Source: Tanytarsus gracilentus
Lineage: Eukaryota > Arthropoda > Insecta > Diptera > Chironomidae
Length of the DNA: 64,000 nucleotides
NCBI GenBank assembly: GCA_038502055.1
Contig: JAXRKN010000044.1
Span: forward strand, 8,750,501-8,814,500
Reading direction: 5' to 3'
A program made the position numbers and the translations under genes. Below the pieces are notes generated by a model. The model worked only from the letters and a program-made list of their open reading frames with translations, was not told the DNA's origin and searched no databases. Shown piece by piece: positions 1-13,000 of this stretch. Position 1 is the stretch's first letter. Each line of letters begins with the position of its first letter.

Positions 1-2838
1 TCACTTTCAAATTGCATCATTTCCTTCAAGCCATGCCAATGACACAACAGCTAATTGGAAAAATAGCATCAAAATTTATTTCCTCGTATAATTTCACTTT
101 CAATCAATCAATTTTTCAATTGAGCCATCTTTCAATAAAAAAAATGTTTTGAAATAAAAAATTATTTCGCTTTGATTGAAAATAAAGTAGAAAATTGTGT
201 GGAATTAAATTTCAATGACAATTTACATAAATAAAAATTGGGTTCGAATCCTAAGTTTAATAACAAAATTCTTCATTAACTGCCGTAAATTTTTTAAGCT
301 TTCTTTTGTAGAATTTTTTTTAACAAAATATTGTAAATTTTAAAGTATGCTCATTGAAATCACTTTTGGATCATCTTCAAATTTTTTCCTCACATGCACA
401 TCAATTAAATTTCGTTCAATAAAAATTACACAACTCCAATAATGCACCAACAAGCATTTTTGTCAATTGTCTCACTCACAAAAAAAATCGTGAATAAAAT
501 CGTCATTGAGATCAGCTTTATATTATATATATATCTGTAACACTTCTGGAAGTCGCCACACATATCCACACACTCGGTGCTCTCACATTTAAATTGGACA
601 AAAAAATGTGAACATTTTAACATTTCGCGGTATGATTTTCTCTCACGGAATTGTTTTGCTCGCTGCGGTGTGTGTGCATTATTGTACGTGCATTATGCAA
701 TGGTAGAATGAAAAATATATAAGAGGAGAGATAATCCAAGGAGTGGTGTTGAATTAATAATGGACCAAAATACTTTGGAAAATAATTCAAGCAATAAAAT
801 AAAATTTATTTAAAAAAAATTTAAGTTTGAATTAATAAAAATTGAAAACTTCTTGTACTTTTTTAAAATTATCGTCACTTTTCATCCCTTGTTAGATTCT
901 CAGTGAACAAAAGACTTCAATGAGTGATAAACAACGAAAAAATCCGCGATTTCTTCTCCATGCACTTATTTTTTTCCTCACTCTCGCGCTGCCGAGCCCC
1001 AATTGCGAGCTCATGGAGTGAGTTTTGAGACGACACATAAGAGAGCGCAAAAAAAATTGCCAATGTCGCTGAACATCTCGCGAAATGTCTTTTAGGAAAA
1101 AAAAGGGGAATATTGTGTGTAAGACCGGCAGGATTGTCGTTGCCTAAAGTTTTATAAATCGAACAACAACCGAAAGTCATGTAAGAACTTTTTTTCTTGT
1201 TGTTCACTGCAGCTCCAATGGCAAATATAACAATAAAGGCCAAACATTAAATTCCATAACAAAATTGAAAATGATAATTGTCACGTTTTTGCTTAAATGT
1301 GTGCGCGAAATTTTATTTTATTTTTTTGTTACTCTCCCTCATCTCTTCGCCTTGCATTTAATGAGCGTCGGAATGTTTAGCGTTAATTTCTTTCCCTTGT
1401 GCTATGCTACACATCGTCGTTGTCGTCTTTCTTTCGGGGTATTAAAATGCATTTATGTATACACAAGAGTTTGGATAATTAATGACATTATTCTGCCTGT
1501 CGTCTGTGCCCAGCAGCAGCAACAGCAAAAAACAACAGTAGCAGGAGGGAACAAAGTTGTAAAGTTAACGCAGGAAAAAATATTTTTTATAACTCGATGG
1601 CATTCGAGATCACGAATTTTCATGAGGATGTGCAAATATCAAGAAGAAGAGCGACATGGTGGTAAAATAGGACGAAGTTTTAAATTATGTGAAAATCTAT
1701 TTTTGTTCTTACTATCCCGAAAAAAATTTAAATCAGGATAAATGAAAAATTCCATTCATGACTTTGATTTAAATAAAAAAATTTGATTTCTTTGAGAATA
1801 TTTTTTTTCAAATTTTTATTATTAAATTCGTAAATTCCTTAATTTCTTTTATGAAACTTTTGAATATTCATCAAATTTTAAAAAATTTCTCCCTCTCACT
1901 ATTTCTTGTCGGAAACTTTTGTATCCAAAATATTTTTATATTCCACTTGTCAAGATTGCCAATAATGAATTTTCGATTGGAGAATTTATTTCCACAAAAA
2001 TAAATGCTGTCTGCTGCGTGTAGAAATTCCACTTTTTTTATATTCCATCTCTATTCACATTTTTCATTCTTTGAACTCATAACTAACCTTTCAAGAGATG
2101 TTCACAAAAAACTCTTCTTTTCTCTATTTAATTCTTTTCTAGATATTTTTTTTCTTTTAATCAATCCGAAAAATATTCACAAATACACAGTTGAAAAATA
2201 TATTTTTGATTATTGTGAAATATTTTTTTATCCTTTGACTTTTCCGATTGTCTTAGTTTTCATAGAGATATTTGCAAAAAATCCGACATATTTTGCTCTT
2301 AAAAAACGCGAAAAATGGTGGAACGCGATCTAAACAAACTCGCGATCGGTGTTAAACTGGTAGAAGAAAATGCTCAAAAATTAAAAGATCTTTCGCCTCT
2401 CTCTCCCGCACACCTTCTTAAATTATGCCATTGCACATGAGCCTGTTACTCTGGCATGCCATGAGAGAAGCTGAGAGAGTGTTTGAGTGTGCCTCGTAAA
2501 AAAGTGGTCAATCCGGTTTGCTTTTATTGTCTTCGCTCTCTCAGCTCTACGAACCTGCGAGATGGCAAAGAATTTCTTCTGCACCACAATTCTAATGCTG
2601 GTATGTTCGTCGACGTCGCGCGAATCTCTCGATTTAGTGTCTTGGTGTTGGTACCAAAAATATCAAGTTTTTTTTTCATTTCTTTTTTAGAGAGAACCTC
2701 ACCGGAGCATCATGACAAAACATAATTTCATATTTTTCTCTCTCCTTCTTCTTCTTCTTGCATCGAACAACAAACAACACCAAAAAACTCATTGAATAAG
2801 GTTCATGGAAGTTTTTGAAATTCTCTGGATATCTTTTG

Positions 2839-2861
2839 CTCTCTCTCTCTCTCTCTCTCTC
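2839..2861. repeat. CT/GA dinucleotide microsatellite
   Basis: An uninterrupted run of about eleven CT units. A second run of similar length lies at 5251-5268. Runs of this kind can bind GAGA-type factors in flies, but nothing here shows that these do. Confidence 0.8.
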
Positions 2862-3848
2862 CAAACTCTCATCCATCGAAACAATCAAACAATCGAAATG
2901 TATTGTTGTCGATGATATTTATTTTTTCATATATGCTTAAGCAGGATGAATAGAGAAGGAGATGTAAATGATTTTTTTTTCGAGCTGAAAATTTCTTATT
3001 TCTTTTCTGGTGATCTTGACTATTTTGGAACCTCGTTGAGTGTGAAATTGTTTCACTGAAATAAATTGAGGTGGAAAAAGAAGAATTTTTTTATTGTGGA
3101 ACGAAATGGAAAATGAAAAATATTTTAAAATAAGAATTTTTTCATTTTTAATTCGGAACAAAATGGAAAATGAAACATCATTTTTAAAGAATATTAAATT
3201 TAATATTTTCGACCCACTGAAAATGTTAAGAATTAAATTTCATTTCTCAAGAAAATCCATTGACGTTTAAAAAAATAACCTCAAAAATTCCACGTCTCAC
3301 TCATTCAACGCTGCGATCATAATTTGGTGATTAGAAATAGCACTTTTTCGAATCTTTCCTCTTTTTATTTTTTTATTTTTTCTCTCTCCTCTTTCGACAT
3401 ATCCATCTTGACCTTTTAAATATGCCGTTGTTGCTGCGTAGACAATCACATATACTTACCTCACTGTCTCCTCTTCTTGTGAGTAAAGAATATATTTTTT
3501 TCGCAATGAAACCTTTCATAATTTATCGACAGCGACGATTTCATGCTCGAGCATAATTAATAGAATTTTTATTACACCATAATTTTTTCTCTTTAACAGA
3601 GAGTATATTGAAGTTAAGAAGGTAAAAAAATTCTAAAGTGCTTCAGTAGAAAATGAAGAGAGTTTAAGCACATTCTCGAGTTGTAATGCGAGTGAGTGAG
3701 AGAGAGAAGTGAGTTAAAGTAATTTAACATACAATGTAGACCTATGATCGGATAAATACAGTATTTAATGCTACAACACAATCTTAATTTAATTAAATGC
3801 ACAATTCAGCACATGATGAGATAAGATGATGATGAAAGTTGGTTGTTA

Positions 3849-3893
3849 TCAAGCAGCCGTAGCATTAGAGATGATCTTGAGATTCCTTTCCGC
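3849..3893 (-). other. Possible small terminal coding exon
   Basis: On the minus strand a CAG acceptor at 3894-3896, with a CTAAC branch-like site roughly 35-40 bases upstream, is followed by an open tail. The tail reads AERNLKIISNATAA and then stop. The codons look more like coding sequence than the surrounding AT-rich DNA. I do not recognise the protein and see no upstream exon within the window's early part, so the call is tentative. Confidence 0.25.
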
Positions 3894-5639
3894 CTGCCGC
3901 AGAATTACAAGCAAATCATATCAAATAAACAATGTTAGTAGTGCAATCGAGATGTCGGAAATGAGAAAAAATTATTTGAAGCCGGAACAAATTAAAAATT
4001 AAAAATGTAACGGAAATTTTTAAAATTACTTTTTTATTTTAAAAATAGTTAGAAACTTTTAATTTCAAAATTTTAAAAAATTGTGCAACTTTATTTCGTG
4101 TTAACATAAACTTTTCTCTCACTTGTGTTCGTGACTCTATTCTCTCAAAATTCTCACTCTCGCGAGAGTCTCAAAAGCTCTGTTCAAGTCTGATCAAAAA
4201 GTTTTTTTTTTCAATTCCTCTTTCATGCTCCACACATATTTTTTTTGTATGTGCCTGTTTAAAAGTGTAGCAAAACATTAATTTGAGAAAAGTCTTTTCA
4301 TTAAGAATTTCTCTCTCTTTCGTCTCTTCTGCGTTTCTTTCTTGTCATTTCTTTTCGTTCGTACAACAAGCAGTGAACGGTCACTGGGCTTGGTTTTCTT
4401 ATAGTTGATATAATTAAATTTTATTAAATCGATTGCTAATATTTTTTTAGAATATTATTTTTAGAACATGAACCTACTTATTTTAATTTTTGGTTCAATT
4501 TACGTTTTAGTACAAATTTAATTTATTTTTATCGATATCAGAACTTTATTTTGCTCTCATGAATGAATATTTAGCATGGTCAGCGAAAAAATTTTATAGG
4601 AAGTTCAAAATTATAAATTATTTTATTAATTAACCTTTTTTTATCAATTAAAAGTTTGTTTTCGTTGTTGCAGAAAATGGGGTCAACTGGAAGTTGGGGA
4701 AATTTATGATAATTAGGTAATCATTAATTATTATCGATTGAAGATTAAGGTCAGAAAATATTGTAAATAAATTGGGTTAAAAAGTTCAAAATTGTATGTT
4801 CAATTTTTTTATGGATTTTTTACAAATTAATTTTTATTCTTCTAAAAAATTTCTCGCTAATTAAAAAATCACTGTGATTTTTATAAATTTTTATTGCAAC
4901 TCAATGAACAAAGGCGAATTTTTTTCCACTTACTCGAATGTTTTCGTTAGAGTTGATTCTTCTATAAATGGAGACAGTCATTCTCGAGCCAGTGCCGGTG
5001 ATATAATTAAGGGAACTTCTTTCATTTTTATAATTTGTTGTGGCAATAGTTTCAGACGCACAATTTCAGGTTTTCTCCTTCTTACTTTCATGGTGTCTCT
5101 CTCTCTCGATTGTCAAGTGGACACACAGACCAGAAATGAAAGAAAACAATTTCAAAGTAAAGCACCGGATTTCGTAGAAAAATGAATTCGAGACAGTTTA
5201 AATTAATGTGTGTTCATAAGCATTAATTTGGTATTCATTCTTCTTCATGTTCTCTCTCTCTCTCTCTCATTCTCACACAAAAAAATTTCTCTTCGATAAA
5301 TGTGGAAAGAATTTTTCCGATCTTGATCGAAAGTTTAACTAAATTAAGAATTTTTTTAAATTTCGATCGTCAATAAAAAAATTTTAATTTAAATATTTTT
5401 TATTTCGATGACAAAATAAATTTTCAAGTGAAATATGACATGTTTTAATTGTTCATATGACCATTTAGTACTGGATACTTAAGATAACAATTTTTCCTCC
5501 TCTCTCTATCGAAATCTTGGCATTTCATCAAGTTAATGTATTTTTTGCGCACGATCATCATCTTTCATCTCTCATCAAGTGTTCACATTGCTCTTTTCTT
5601 GATAATAAAAATCAAGACGCAAATCTTGCCGAAATTGTA

Positions 5640-6010
5640 AAGATGTACGAATTCGACATTAAAATAAAATGTAAAATAAGTTAAAAAATTCTTTTTTTAT
5701 AAAAATGATAAAAAAATGTAGTTTCGATGTAAAGTTTTAAAATTTTGTTTAAAAATGTAAATGACCTTTGGGAATGTAAAATTTGTTTCCGATGTAAAGT
5801 TATAAAAATTTTAGTTTAAAAAATTAAAATGACTGTTCATAAAATGTAAAATGACTGTTATAAAATGTAAAAGCTATCTTTTTCGATGTAAAATTATACA
5901 AAATTTGTTTAAAAAATAAATTTTGATAAAATTTTTTTTTATTTTGTATTGTAAAATTTTTTTTTGATGTAAAGTTCATAAAAATTTTAGTTATAAAATG
6001 TAAAAAATAA
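5640..6010. repeat. Left arm of degenerate GATGTAAAG repeats
   Basis: Irregular repeats of a unit containing GATGTAAAGTTATAAAA and AAATGTAAAATGAC occur at spacings of about 60-95 bases. The same words occur in reverse complement at about 7205-7315 (CTTTACATC, TTTTACAT). The two sets flank a low-complexity centre, so the whole block resembles a fold-back or MITE-like structure. No transposase is visible. Confidence 0.5.
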
Positions 6011-7190
6011 AATAAAAAAAAAAAATCATTAAAAAAAAAAAAAAAAAAAAAAACAAAAAAAAAAAATATTTTTTTTTTTTTTTTTTTTTTTATCTCTTTA
6101 TTTTCTATTTTTTTTAATTTTTTTTTTTTTTGCATTACAACTTTTCTTAATTTTATTCTTTCCTTTTTATTGTCTATTTATTACCTTTTTTTTTTCCTTT
6201 AACCACTCTACCTTGAATTGTTCTTTTAAGGCACTCTATCACTTTGCCAAATCGGAAAACTCTTTTTTCAGGTTTGGCAGAAGATTTATATGAAAAGTGA
6301 GATTTAAAAATTTTTTTTTTGAAATTTTCATGTTTTGGTTGTTTTGATTTTGTATTTATAATTATATTTTTTTTATTTTCTTTATGTTTTATGTTTAAAT
6401 TCCTGGGGCGTACTTGTGATGGACTTGTTGGTTGTGGTGTGTGGTTGTGTGTCTTCATGATTGATGTGGTCCTTGTGATGTTGGTTTTCGGGATTGTGGA
6501 TGTTCAAAATGGTTTTGTTTTGGCTCTCTGGTTCCTCGTGTCATCGGTGGTGCACTTAGGAATTGTGGATTACGTGATTGTTTGTTTGTGTTTTGGTTTT
6601 ATTCACTTGGCTGTTTGTTGAAAATTTAATAAAACTACGTGATCGAATTTGTAGTGTTTGGTTTGAAGGGAATTTGTAATATGTGTTATATATAGGTTCT
6701 GGTTTTTATGTTAATATGTTTATAAAGAAAAATGGGGTTGGTTTGCCTGATGAGAAAATTTTAAATGGATGTTTTGTGTTTGTGTGATTTAAATATTGTT
6801 TTTTTTTTTTTTAAATGTTGTTTTATGTTTTTTTGATGTTTATTTAATGTAATATGTTTGTTTTTTTTTTTTTTTTTTTGATTTATTTTTTTTTTGAAGT
6901 TTTTTTTGTTTATTTTCTTAAATTTGTTAGAATTTTTTTTTTTTCTTTTGTTGTTTTTTTGTGTAAAATTTAAATTAAATTTTTTTTTAAAATTTTCTTG
7001 TTTAATGGTTTTTTTGATTATTCTTTATATTTTTATTTTTTTTTTTCTTTTTTTTTTTTTTGGTAACTAAGTTTATGAATTAAATTATGTTTAATGGTTT
7101 GATTCCTTTAGTAAATCTGTTGGGGATATATTATTTTTTTTTATGTTTTTTAATTTTTTTCCGAATTTGTAATGTTTTTATTTAAAAAAT
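6010..7190. other. Low-complexity T/G-rich tract, doubtful sequence quality
   Basis: This stretch is dominated by long T runs with interspersed G and T words and very few C bases on the + strand. Its composition differs sharply from the flanks. It reads either as the centre of a fold-back repeat or as poorly base-called sequence. Open frames across it are compositional artefacts. Confidence 0.55.
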
Positions 7191-7330
7191 ATTGATTTTC
7201 ATTTTTTTTTTCATTGACTTTACATTTTTAAAACAGTTTTTTACATTTCTAAAACTATTTTTTATTACTTTACATTCATTCGTGATTTTACATCGTCTTT
7301 ACATCGACTTTACAATTTTCGTTGCAGATA
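7190..7330. repeat. Right arm of the inverted repeat set
   Basis: Words such as CTTTACATC, GACTTTACA and TTTTACATC are reverse complements of the GATGTAAAG and TGTAAAATGAC words at 5640-6010. The arm ends close to 7320, where ordinary sequence resumes. Confidence 0.45.
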
Positions 7331-7864
7331 GGGAAGAATTTAATTTGAGTCGAGTGATGCTCTCGGTGGCGCGGGTTGGAAAAAGAAGAAATAAAATTTC
7401 GGCCGATTCTTTCGAGCGCTTTGGTAAATTAATTATCGAAATGCATGAGAGAGCAAAAGAGGAAAAAATTAAATGTCGCATTATGATGTGAGGAATGTGC
7501 ATTGTGCTTTTTTTTTGAAGGAAAAGAGAACAACATCAATGGTACAATTTTTTTTATTCTCGAGAAACTATTCGGCGATGATGAGCAAAAGGGATGGCAA
7601 ATTTTTTGAAAAATTGAATAATATTTAATTTAATTTTTTAGGACTCTAAATTTTTGATTATTTTTCAACTCCAATAATTTTCTTATCTTTAATTCTTGAT
7701 GAAGTTTTGCAATTCGGTAAACAAAAACAATATTTTCTCTTAGAATTTAATTGACCTGTTTTTAATGTTAACAAATTCGGAAGTTAACTGCCATAAAAAA
7801 ATGACAAATTATCGTTATCAATTTCTCAAGAAAATAACAACATTGACTTTAAAATATTTTTTTG

Positions 7865-7901
7865 TATAAATTCAACTACATTTCATTAAAGTAAGTTCAG
7901 T
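7865..7901 (+). promoter_or_regulatory. TATA plus TCAGT initiator of the chitin-binding gene
   Basis: TATAAA lies at 7865-7870 and an arthropod-type TCAGT initiator at 7897-7901. The initiator A is about 34 bases from the start of the TATA box, close to normal spacing. Transcription from it would give a leader of only about 6 bases before the first ATG (7905) and about 21 before the second (7920). Confidence 0.6.
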
Positions 7902-7904
7902 TTA

Positions 7905-8204
7905 ATGCCAACCATAATCATGAAAGTGCAAATTATTTTCGTTATTTTTGTAATCAGCTTTGTAAGTGGAACAATACCACCACTAGACAATATGATACCA
8001 AATTTATTTTGTCGCGATGATCCCTCACTTTGGAGATTTCCCGACTATAAATGTGATCAATTTTGGCAATGCGGTGAAAACAACAAGGTTGAACTTCATA
8101 AGTGTCCAGCAGGAACAATTTATGACAAATATTGGATGGATTGCTACTCGAGAGAAATGGGAGCTTTATGCTGGTCAGATTTTAAGTTTCCAAAGTTACA
8201 CTGA
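7905..8204 (+). CDS. Small secreted protein with one chitin-binding type-2 domain
   Basis: Single-exon protein of 99 residues, or 94 if translation begins at the second ATG (7920). A hydrophobic signal peptide (residues 6 to about 22) is followed by one peritrophin-A/CBM14 domain. Its six cysteines are at residues 36, 50, 56, 67, 80 and 89, and it carries the family's CDQFWQC and CPAGTIYD blocks. In insects this domain binds chitin in peritrophic matrix or cuticle, so an extracellular chitin-associated role is likely. The protein is little more than signal plus domain, so it cannot cross-link fibres by itself. The short leader makes the second ATG, directly ahead of the hydrophobic stretch, the more probable start. 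An AATAAA-like signal lies near 8278. Confidence 0.85.
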   Translation: MPTIIMKVQIIFVIFVISFVSGTIPPLDNMIPNLFCRDDPSLWRFPDYKCDQFWQCGENNKVELHKCPAGTIYDKYWMDCYSREMGALCWSDFKFPKLH

Positions 8205-8239
8205 ACGACTTGAATCAAAATATAATTTTGTGAGATAAA

Positions 8240-10011
8240 ATTAATTTAAAAATTATTCAATCTATAAATTTAAGACGAAATAAAAAAAATATTAAAGAAA
8301 ACTGAAATATTTTTTTAAAAATCGCAAAATTGTCCACCGCAAGCCATTAAAAATCTCAAAACAACATCTTGTCTCGATGTTTATTTCTTCCACTTTTTTA
8401 TCAGAACCTCAATTTCTTAAGCCATGAGCATTTCTCGTAAAAAAATCATTTTCATTTATGCAAATTCACTCTCTTCAGTGTTTGAGATGAATTTCTATGG
8501 GCAAAAAAAGAAGTTTTAATTTATCACTCGCTAAAAGAGATAACGAATTACTATTTTGGGCATAAAAGATTGTCGTCAATAAAAGTAAAAGCTTTTATTT
8601 TTTGCTAATTCTGTGTGTTTTTTTGGATGTATTCTAGCTGTGAGTCGAATTTCAAGCTCTCAAATTTTTATTGTCGAGAGAAATTTAAAAATGCCACAAA
8701 GTTATGTTCTCCGATGATCATCAATCACGTGATAGGTGAAGATAAAAATTTCTCATTAAAATGGATTTTTTTTTATGAAATGTATCGAGGGCACGATATT
8801 GAGCGAAAATGAGATAAAACTTTTATTCTTTTTGAGTGATGTATTGCTCATAATCAAAAATTGATCTTAAAAATCAGATTTATTTGAAATAAAAACGGCA
8901 CACAAATGGCCCGAGAGAGGTTGAGGTTAAGGAACTGCTTAATGCTTAATGGAGGTTTTTAGTTACCAAAAATTTAAATTTTACGACAATTTCTCGGGCT
9001 AACGGTGTGTAATAGAATGACGACGAATTTCTTCTATGGAAATCATAAATATCACATAACGATTTTCTTCTCTCTTTCTCGCGCGCGAGGCATCACACAT
9101 AAATTTTCGAAACATGAAGAATTGCCTCTTTGCTTTAATCTAAAAAATTTAAATAATTTATATGACGGGCTCAGCTATCAGCACGAGGAGACAAGCGGGA
9201 AAGATTAAATTGTATAGGCACAACATAAAAGGCCGCAAAGAAGAAGATCAATGGGAACAGTGAAACCTACAGAACTAAATGGAATATAAAACTATTAATA
9301 TTTTTGAGAAATGAAATTGAAAGTGAAACAAAACGTTGTTTCATTTTCCACTTTTTTTGATTCGCAATTCAGTGATTAGTCTCCACGGTATTTATCTATG
9401 CTGAAAATTCAAATTTGATATTTTAATTTGTTTTCGATGTTCTTTTTAAACACAGAATCGATATCAACATCTTTCGAGATTTATGACCCTTAAATCATTT
9501 TTTCCGCTTTAGTGTCAAAAATTTTTATTGGAAATTATTTAAATTCCCATGGAGAAGGATTAGAAATATTTTTTTATTTGATGAAAGCATTTCAGCTTCT
9601 CTCAAAATAAAAAAAGGAATTCTCTGAAAGACGATAAAATGTCACTGATTTTAAAGTGCATTAGATGTGGGTATGCAGAGATTTTAGAGCAGGTAAAAGA
9701 TCTCAAATTAAAGAAAGGTTGACACAATGCATGTCTCTCTCACACGCATGGGAGCAAGAGATTATATATTGTGAGAGAAAAGGAATTAATAAAAGAACAT
9801 CAATTTGCAATTTTTCAATGTCGATATCGCCTTTATTGAGGATTTCGATACATTTTCATTTGTGAATAAAATAATGAAAAAAAGTTTTTTAATGATTAAT
9901 TAATCGTTAGTAATAGTAACGCCATAAAATACTTTTATCGGTGCAAGTAAATTATTTAAGTTCCAATATGTTTCGGTTTAGCAATAAATTAAGAGAATTT
10001 AATCACTCCAA
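8240..10011. other. Intergenic, nothing recognised
   Basis: Ordinary AT-rich sequence between the chitin-binding gene and the 3' end of the RalGAP beta gene. The open frames here (for example 9005-9208 and 9665-9865) show no domain, signal peptide or splice logic. Confidence 0.6.
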
Positions 10012-13000
10012 TTAAGAGTTCATGAATAAATGTGTCAGCAGCTCCGGTTCGGTTAAGTCCAATTTGTATTTCTGAGACATCTCTTGAACTTTTAATCGTC
10101 GCCGAACATGCGGAGGCTGATATGAATCGCTGTCCAATCGTTTCCTTTTGGCCATATTTAAGGCCGTTTGTCTTACTAATGTACCGATGACTCGCCGATT
10201 AACCACCATGCCGTCGACGAGCGGAATAGCAAAGTTCATTCGACCAGGAGGTGCTTGAAGCTTAACTCGAAGCAGACCCGAATTGAGAGAGTGTAGAAAA
10301 ATTATATAACATTCACGTGGAGATTGTGAGGAAGTGCCGTTGTTGTGGTTACCCTCATCGCCAATTCGAGTGTAATTGAGAAGTTCTTCGGTGGGAAATG
10401 TCAAATGGTCTTCATAAGACTCAAGCCATACGAGAAGTATTTTTGCTGATGGATTCCAGCATGGTGGCTTAGCTCCAGTCCGCCTCGCTGGTCTTACTGG
10501 CTCTGCTGTCTTTTGACTTCGATCATCCAGTGAAAGAGCACGTGGTGCTTTTCCTCCTGCCAGCTTATCATTCTTAACATTTTCACTCACACTCCTCTCA
10601 TAGTAAACTTCGGTGGATTGCGTTGATGATAAACACGAACCATCTGATACGTCGCTATCACATCGATTCCAACCATTAGGCACAACAAACGCAATCTCCG
10701 ATGATACATCTGCCCAATAAATTATTTTCTTTTCGCCATTGTAATTCATGTCGCCGCCGATTCGAAAATCGCCACGTGATTTCCTCGCTGTTGTCGCATT
10801 AATTTTCCAACTCGAATTAATAAATCCCGTCCATCCGGCATGATCATCGATGTCAACCGCTTTGCCGAGTGTTTGAAGCATTTGCCAAAAATTATTGTCG
10901 AGTGAAGCGCTATTCTCCTCATTTAAATTGTCGATAATTTCATGGTGACTCGATTGACCGACGCGGACATAGAAAATGTGAAGGGTGTCACATGTGCGTG
11001 GACTCATTTTATCAAGAACTTGAAGATCACTAAGAAATCCCTGTCTCTTAGAATCGAGCACGATGAGTGATTGCGAGAGCATTGATGGATTTTCTTTTGC
11101 CTTTGAGGAATTCTCTCCGATCGATAGAAATCCAAAGTGCGATAAGAAAAGTCGTGCTGCTTGAAATTCATGAGATACTGGCGGAGGAGTTGCCTCTTGC
11201 GCATGACCGAGGCCGTCGGCTGAACATTCAGTTTGAGCCCAAGCTAGTTTTTCAAGCATTAATTGGTCTTCGAGAAGTTTTGATAGTTTTTTGGTTGCGT
11301 CACTTCCAACTTTCTGAACAATTTGATCGAGAGTGGGAATCGAATAGTCAGCAAGGCACGGTGGAACCTTTTCAACGCTATCGGGAAAGAATTTTTGCTC
11401 AATTTCATGTTTCAGTGGCATATCATGCATTGCAATAGGTCGACCAGGATTTGCAGCGTGATATTTTGTTCCTGATTTACTTCTCGGTAAATGCCTCAAC
11501 TGAGCCGTCCATGCATGTCTGCCAAATCCATTTCGAATCAAAAGAGTTACTGTCGGTTGAGAATCTTCAGAATTTCCAATTTGATCGTCGAGAATTGCGA
11601 GCACAGTTGAATTTTCAGTGACAAAATAGCGGAATTTTTGAATAGCCTGCTCCTGACTTCCACCACTATTACAATGCTTAATCAATGTCATCTCGTCGAG
11701 GAGCGATGATGTCGATTGAAGTCCACATGGATTTGGAAAGTAACCAACTTGTTCTAGGACAATTGTAAGAAGTGTTTCGGCAGCATCTCGAACTCTTATC
11801 GACACCGGTTTAAGCTCCTTTTCATCCATCATTTTAACAGGCTCGTCCATTTTTCCAGCACTTTTTGATCCCGATATTCCAAGTTCAATCACCTCCAGCA
11901 CATTTGTTAAGCTATCTTTATCTTGTAGCAAGAATGGATGCTGCATGAGCCAAATTGCAGTGCACTGAAATGCGGCCACAATAGTGCTATGTAAATCTTT
12001 ACTGTGACTCGGTGGTGGTCGAGAACATTGATAGCTGATGTAATCGCAAATCCATTTAACAGCTCGTTTGCATTCGAGTGCGTCTGTAAGAAAAATCAAA
12101 AAATAATTTTAATAATTAAAAATTTAAAGAATTTATTAGCATCTACCAGTTTTCTTACGGACTGCATGGAAAATATTTTTAAAAAGGTTTAATTGAGATT
12201 AAAAATAAAATAAAATATCTCACCAGAGTCTTTAATGTGCATCCTCGCTAATCCAGATAAAAGCTCTAAGGCAGCCAACGAGACATTTAAGTCCGTTTTC
12301 CATGATGAAATCAATCGATGACAACTGAGATAAGTCGCTCGAACGAACAAAGCATGTGCGTTGTCTAATAAAGAAAATAATAAAAATTAGACAAAATATT
12401 TTAAGTCAAAAGAGCTAAACAAAAAATTATTTTCAAAAAAATGTTTGATGGAAAATTCATTGCGACAAAAAATGAGCTTCCTTTACCGTATGGTCCACTT
12501 TCAAAGTCCTCGGGCATAAGATCGTCTGATAGCAAACTCGTCGGCTCGTTGCTTAAAGTTGCAGTGCTTGAATTTCCACCATAGCTAGAATTTGAAGCTC
12601 TGCTAGCAACTGAATACGAACTACGCTCTGAGCAAGCTGAAGAGTTATGCAAATGATGTTGAAGATGAGAATAAAAATTTAAAGATTTGCCAATTTTTAA
12701 TGATAATTTAAATTTTCAAAAGAAAAAATTTTAAAATATTAAAAGCAAATAATTTTTAAATTATGCCAAACAATAGTGAAAGGAATTTAAAAAAATTTAT
12801 TAAATTAAATCTCACCCGAGCTCAATAAATTAGTGTCGGGAGCGGAGTTTGATTGATTGTCAGTATCGCTCTCTTCATGAGAAACTGAATCTTGGACACA
12901 CAAAAGGAGTGCTCCTAAAAGCATGTGAGTGTTCTTTGAATCTGTTTCAACTTGCAATGCACTCATTAGAATGTTAATCAAACGCGGCTTAAGTTGGCCA

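Larger units (their letters stand above)
1..7860. other. AT-rich non-coding region, no convincing gene
   Basis: No reading frame here looks like a real protein. The open frames are short, compositionally biased and lack recognisable domains or splice partners. The stretch is rich in short CT/GA runs and poly-T or poly-A. It could be intergenic DNA, or introns of a gene that lies mostly outside the window. The one coding-like trace is a possible tiny terminal exon on the minus strand near 3849-3893, described separately. Confidence 0.6.

Noticed and set aside
240..257. GGTTCGAATCC, a tRNA B-box-like word
   Set aside because: No A box at the right distance upstream and no cloverleaf can be formed. 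The reverse word near 19858 has the same problem.
1265..1741. 158-codon open frame with a Gln run
   Set aside because: It has no domain and no coding-like composition beyond a CAG/CAA-rich patch, which also gives an open frame on the other strand.
4874..5185. 103-codon open frame with hydrophobic patch
   Set aside because: Its codon content follows the AT-rich background, and it has no family resemblance, promoter or splice partner.
6319..6621. Hydrophobic 100-codon frame resembling a membrane protein
   Set aside because: It lies in the T/G-rich low-complexity tract, where TTT and GTG codons automatically read as F, V and L.
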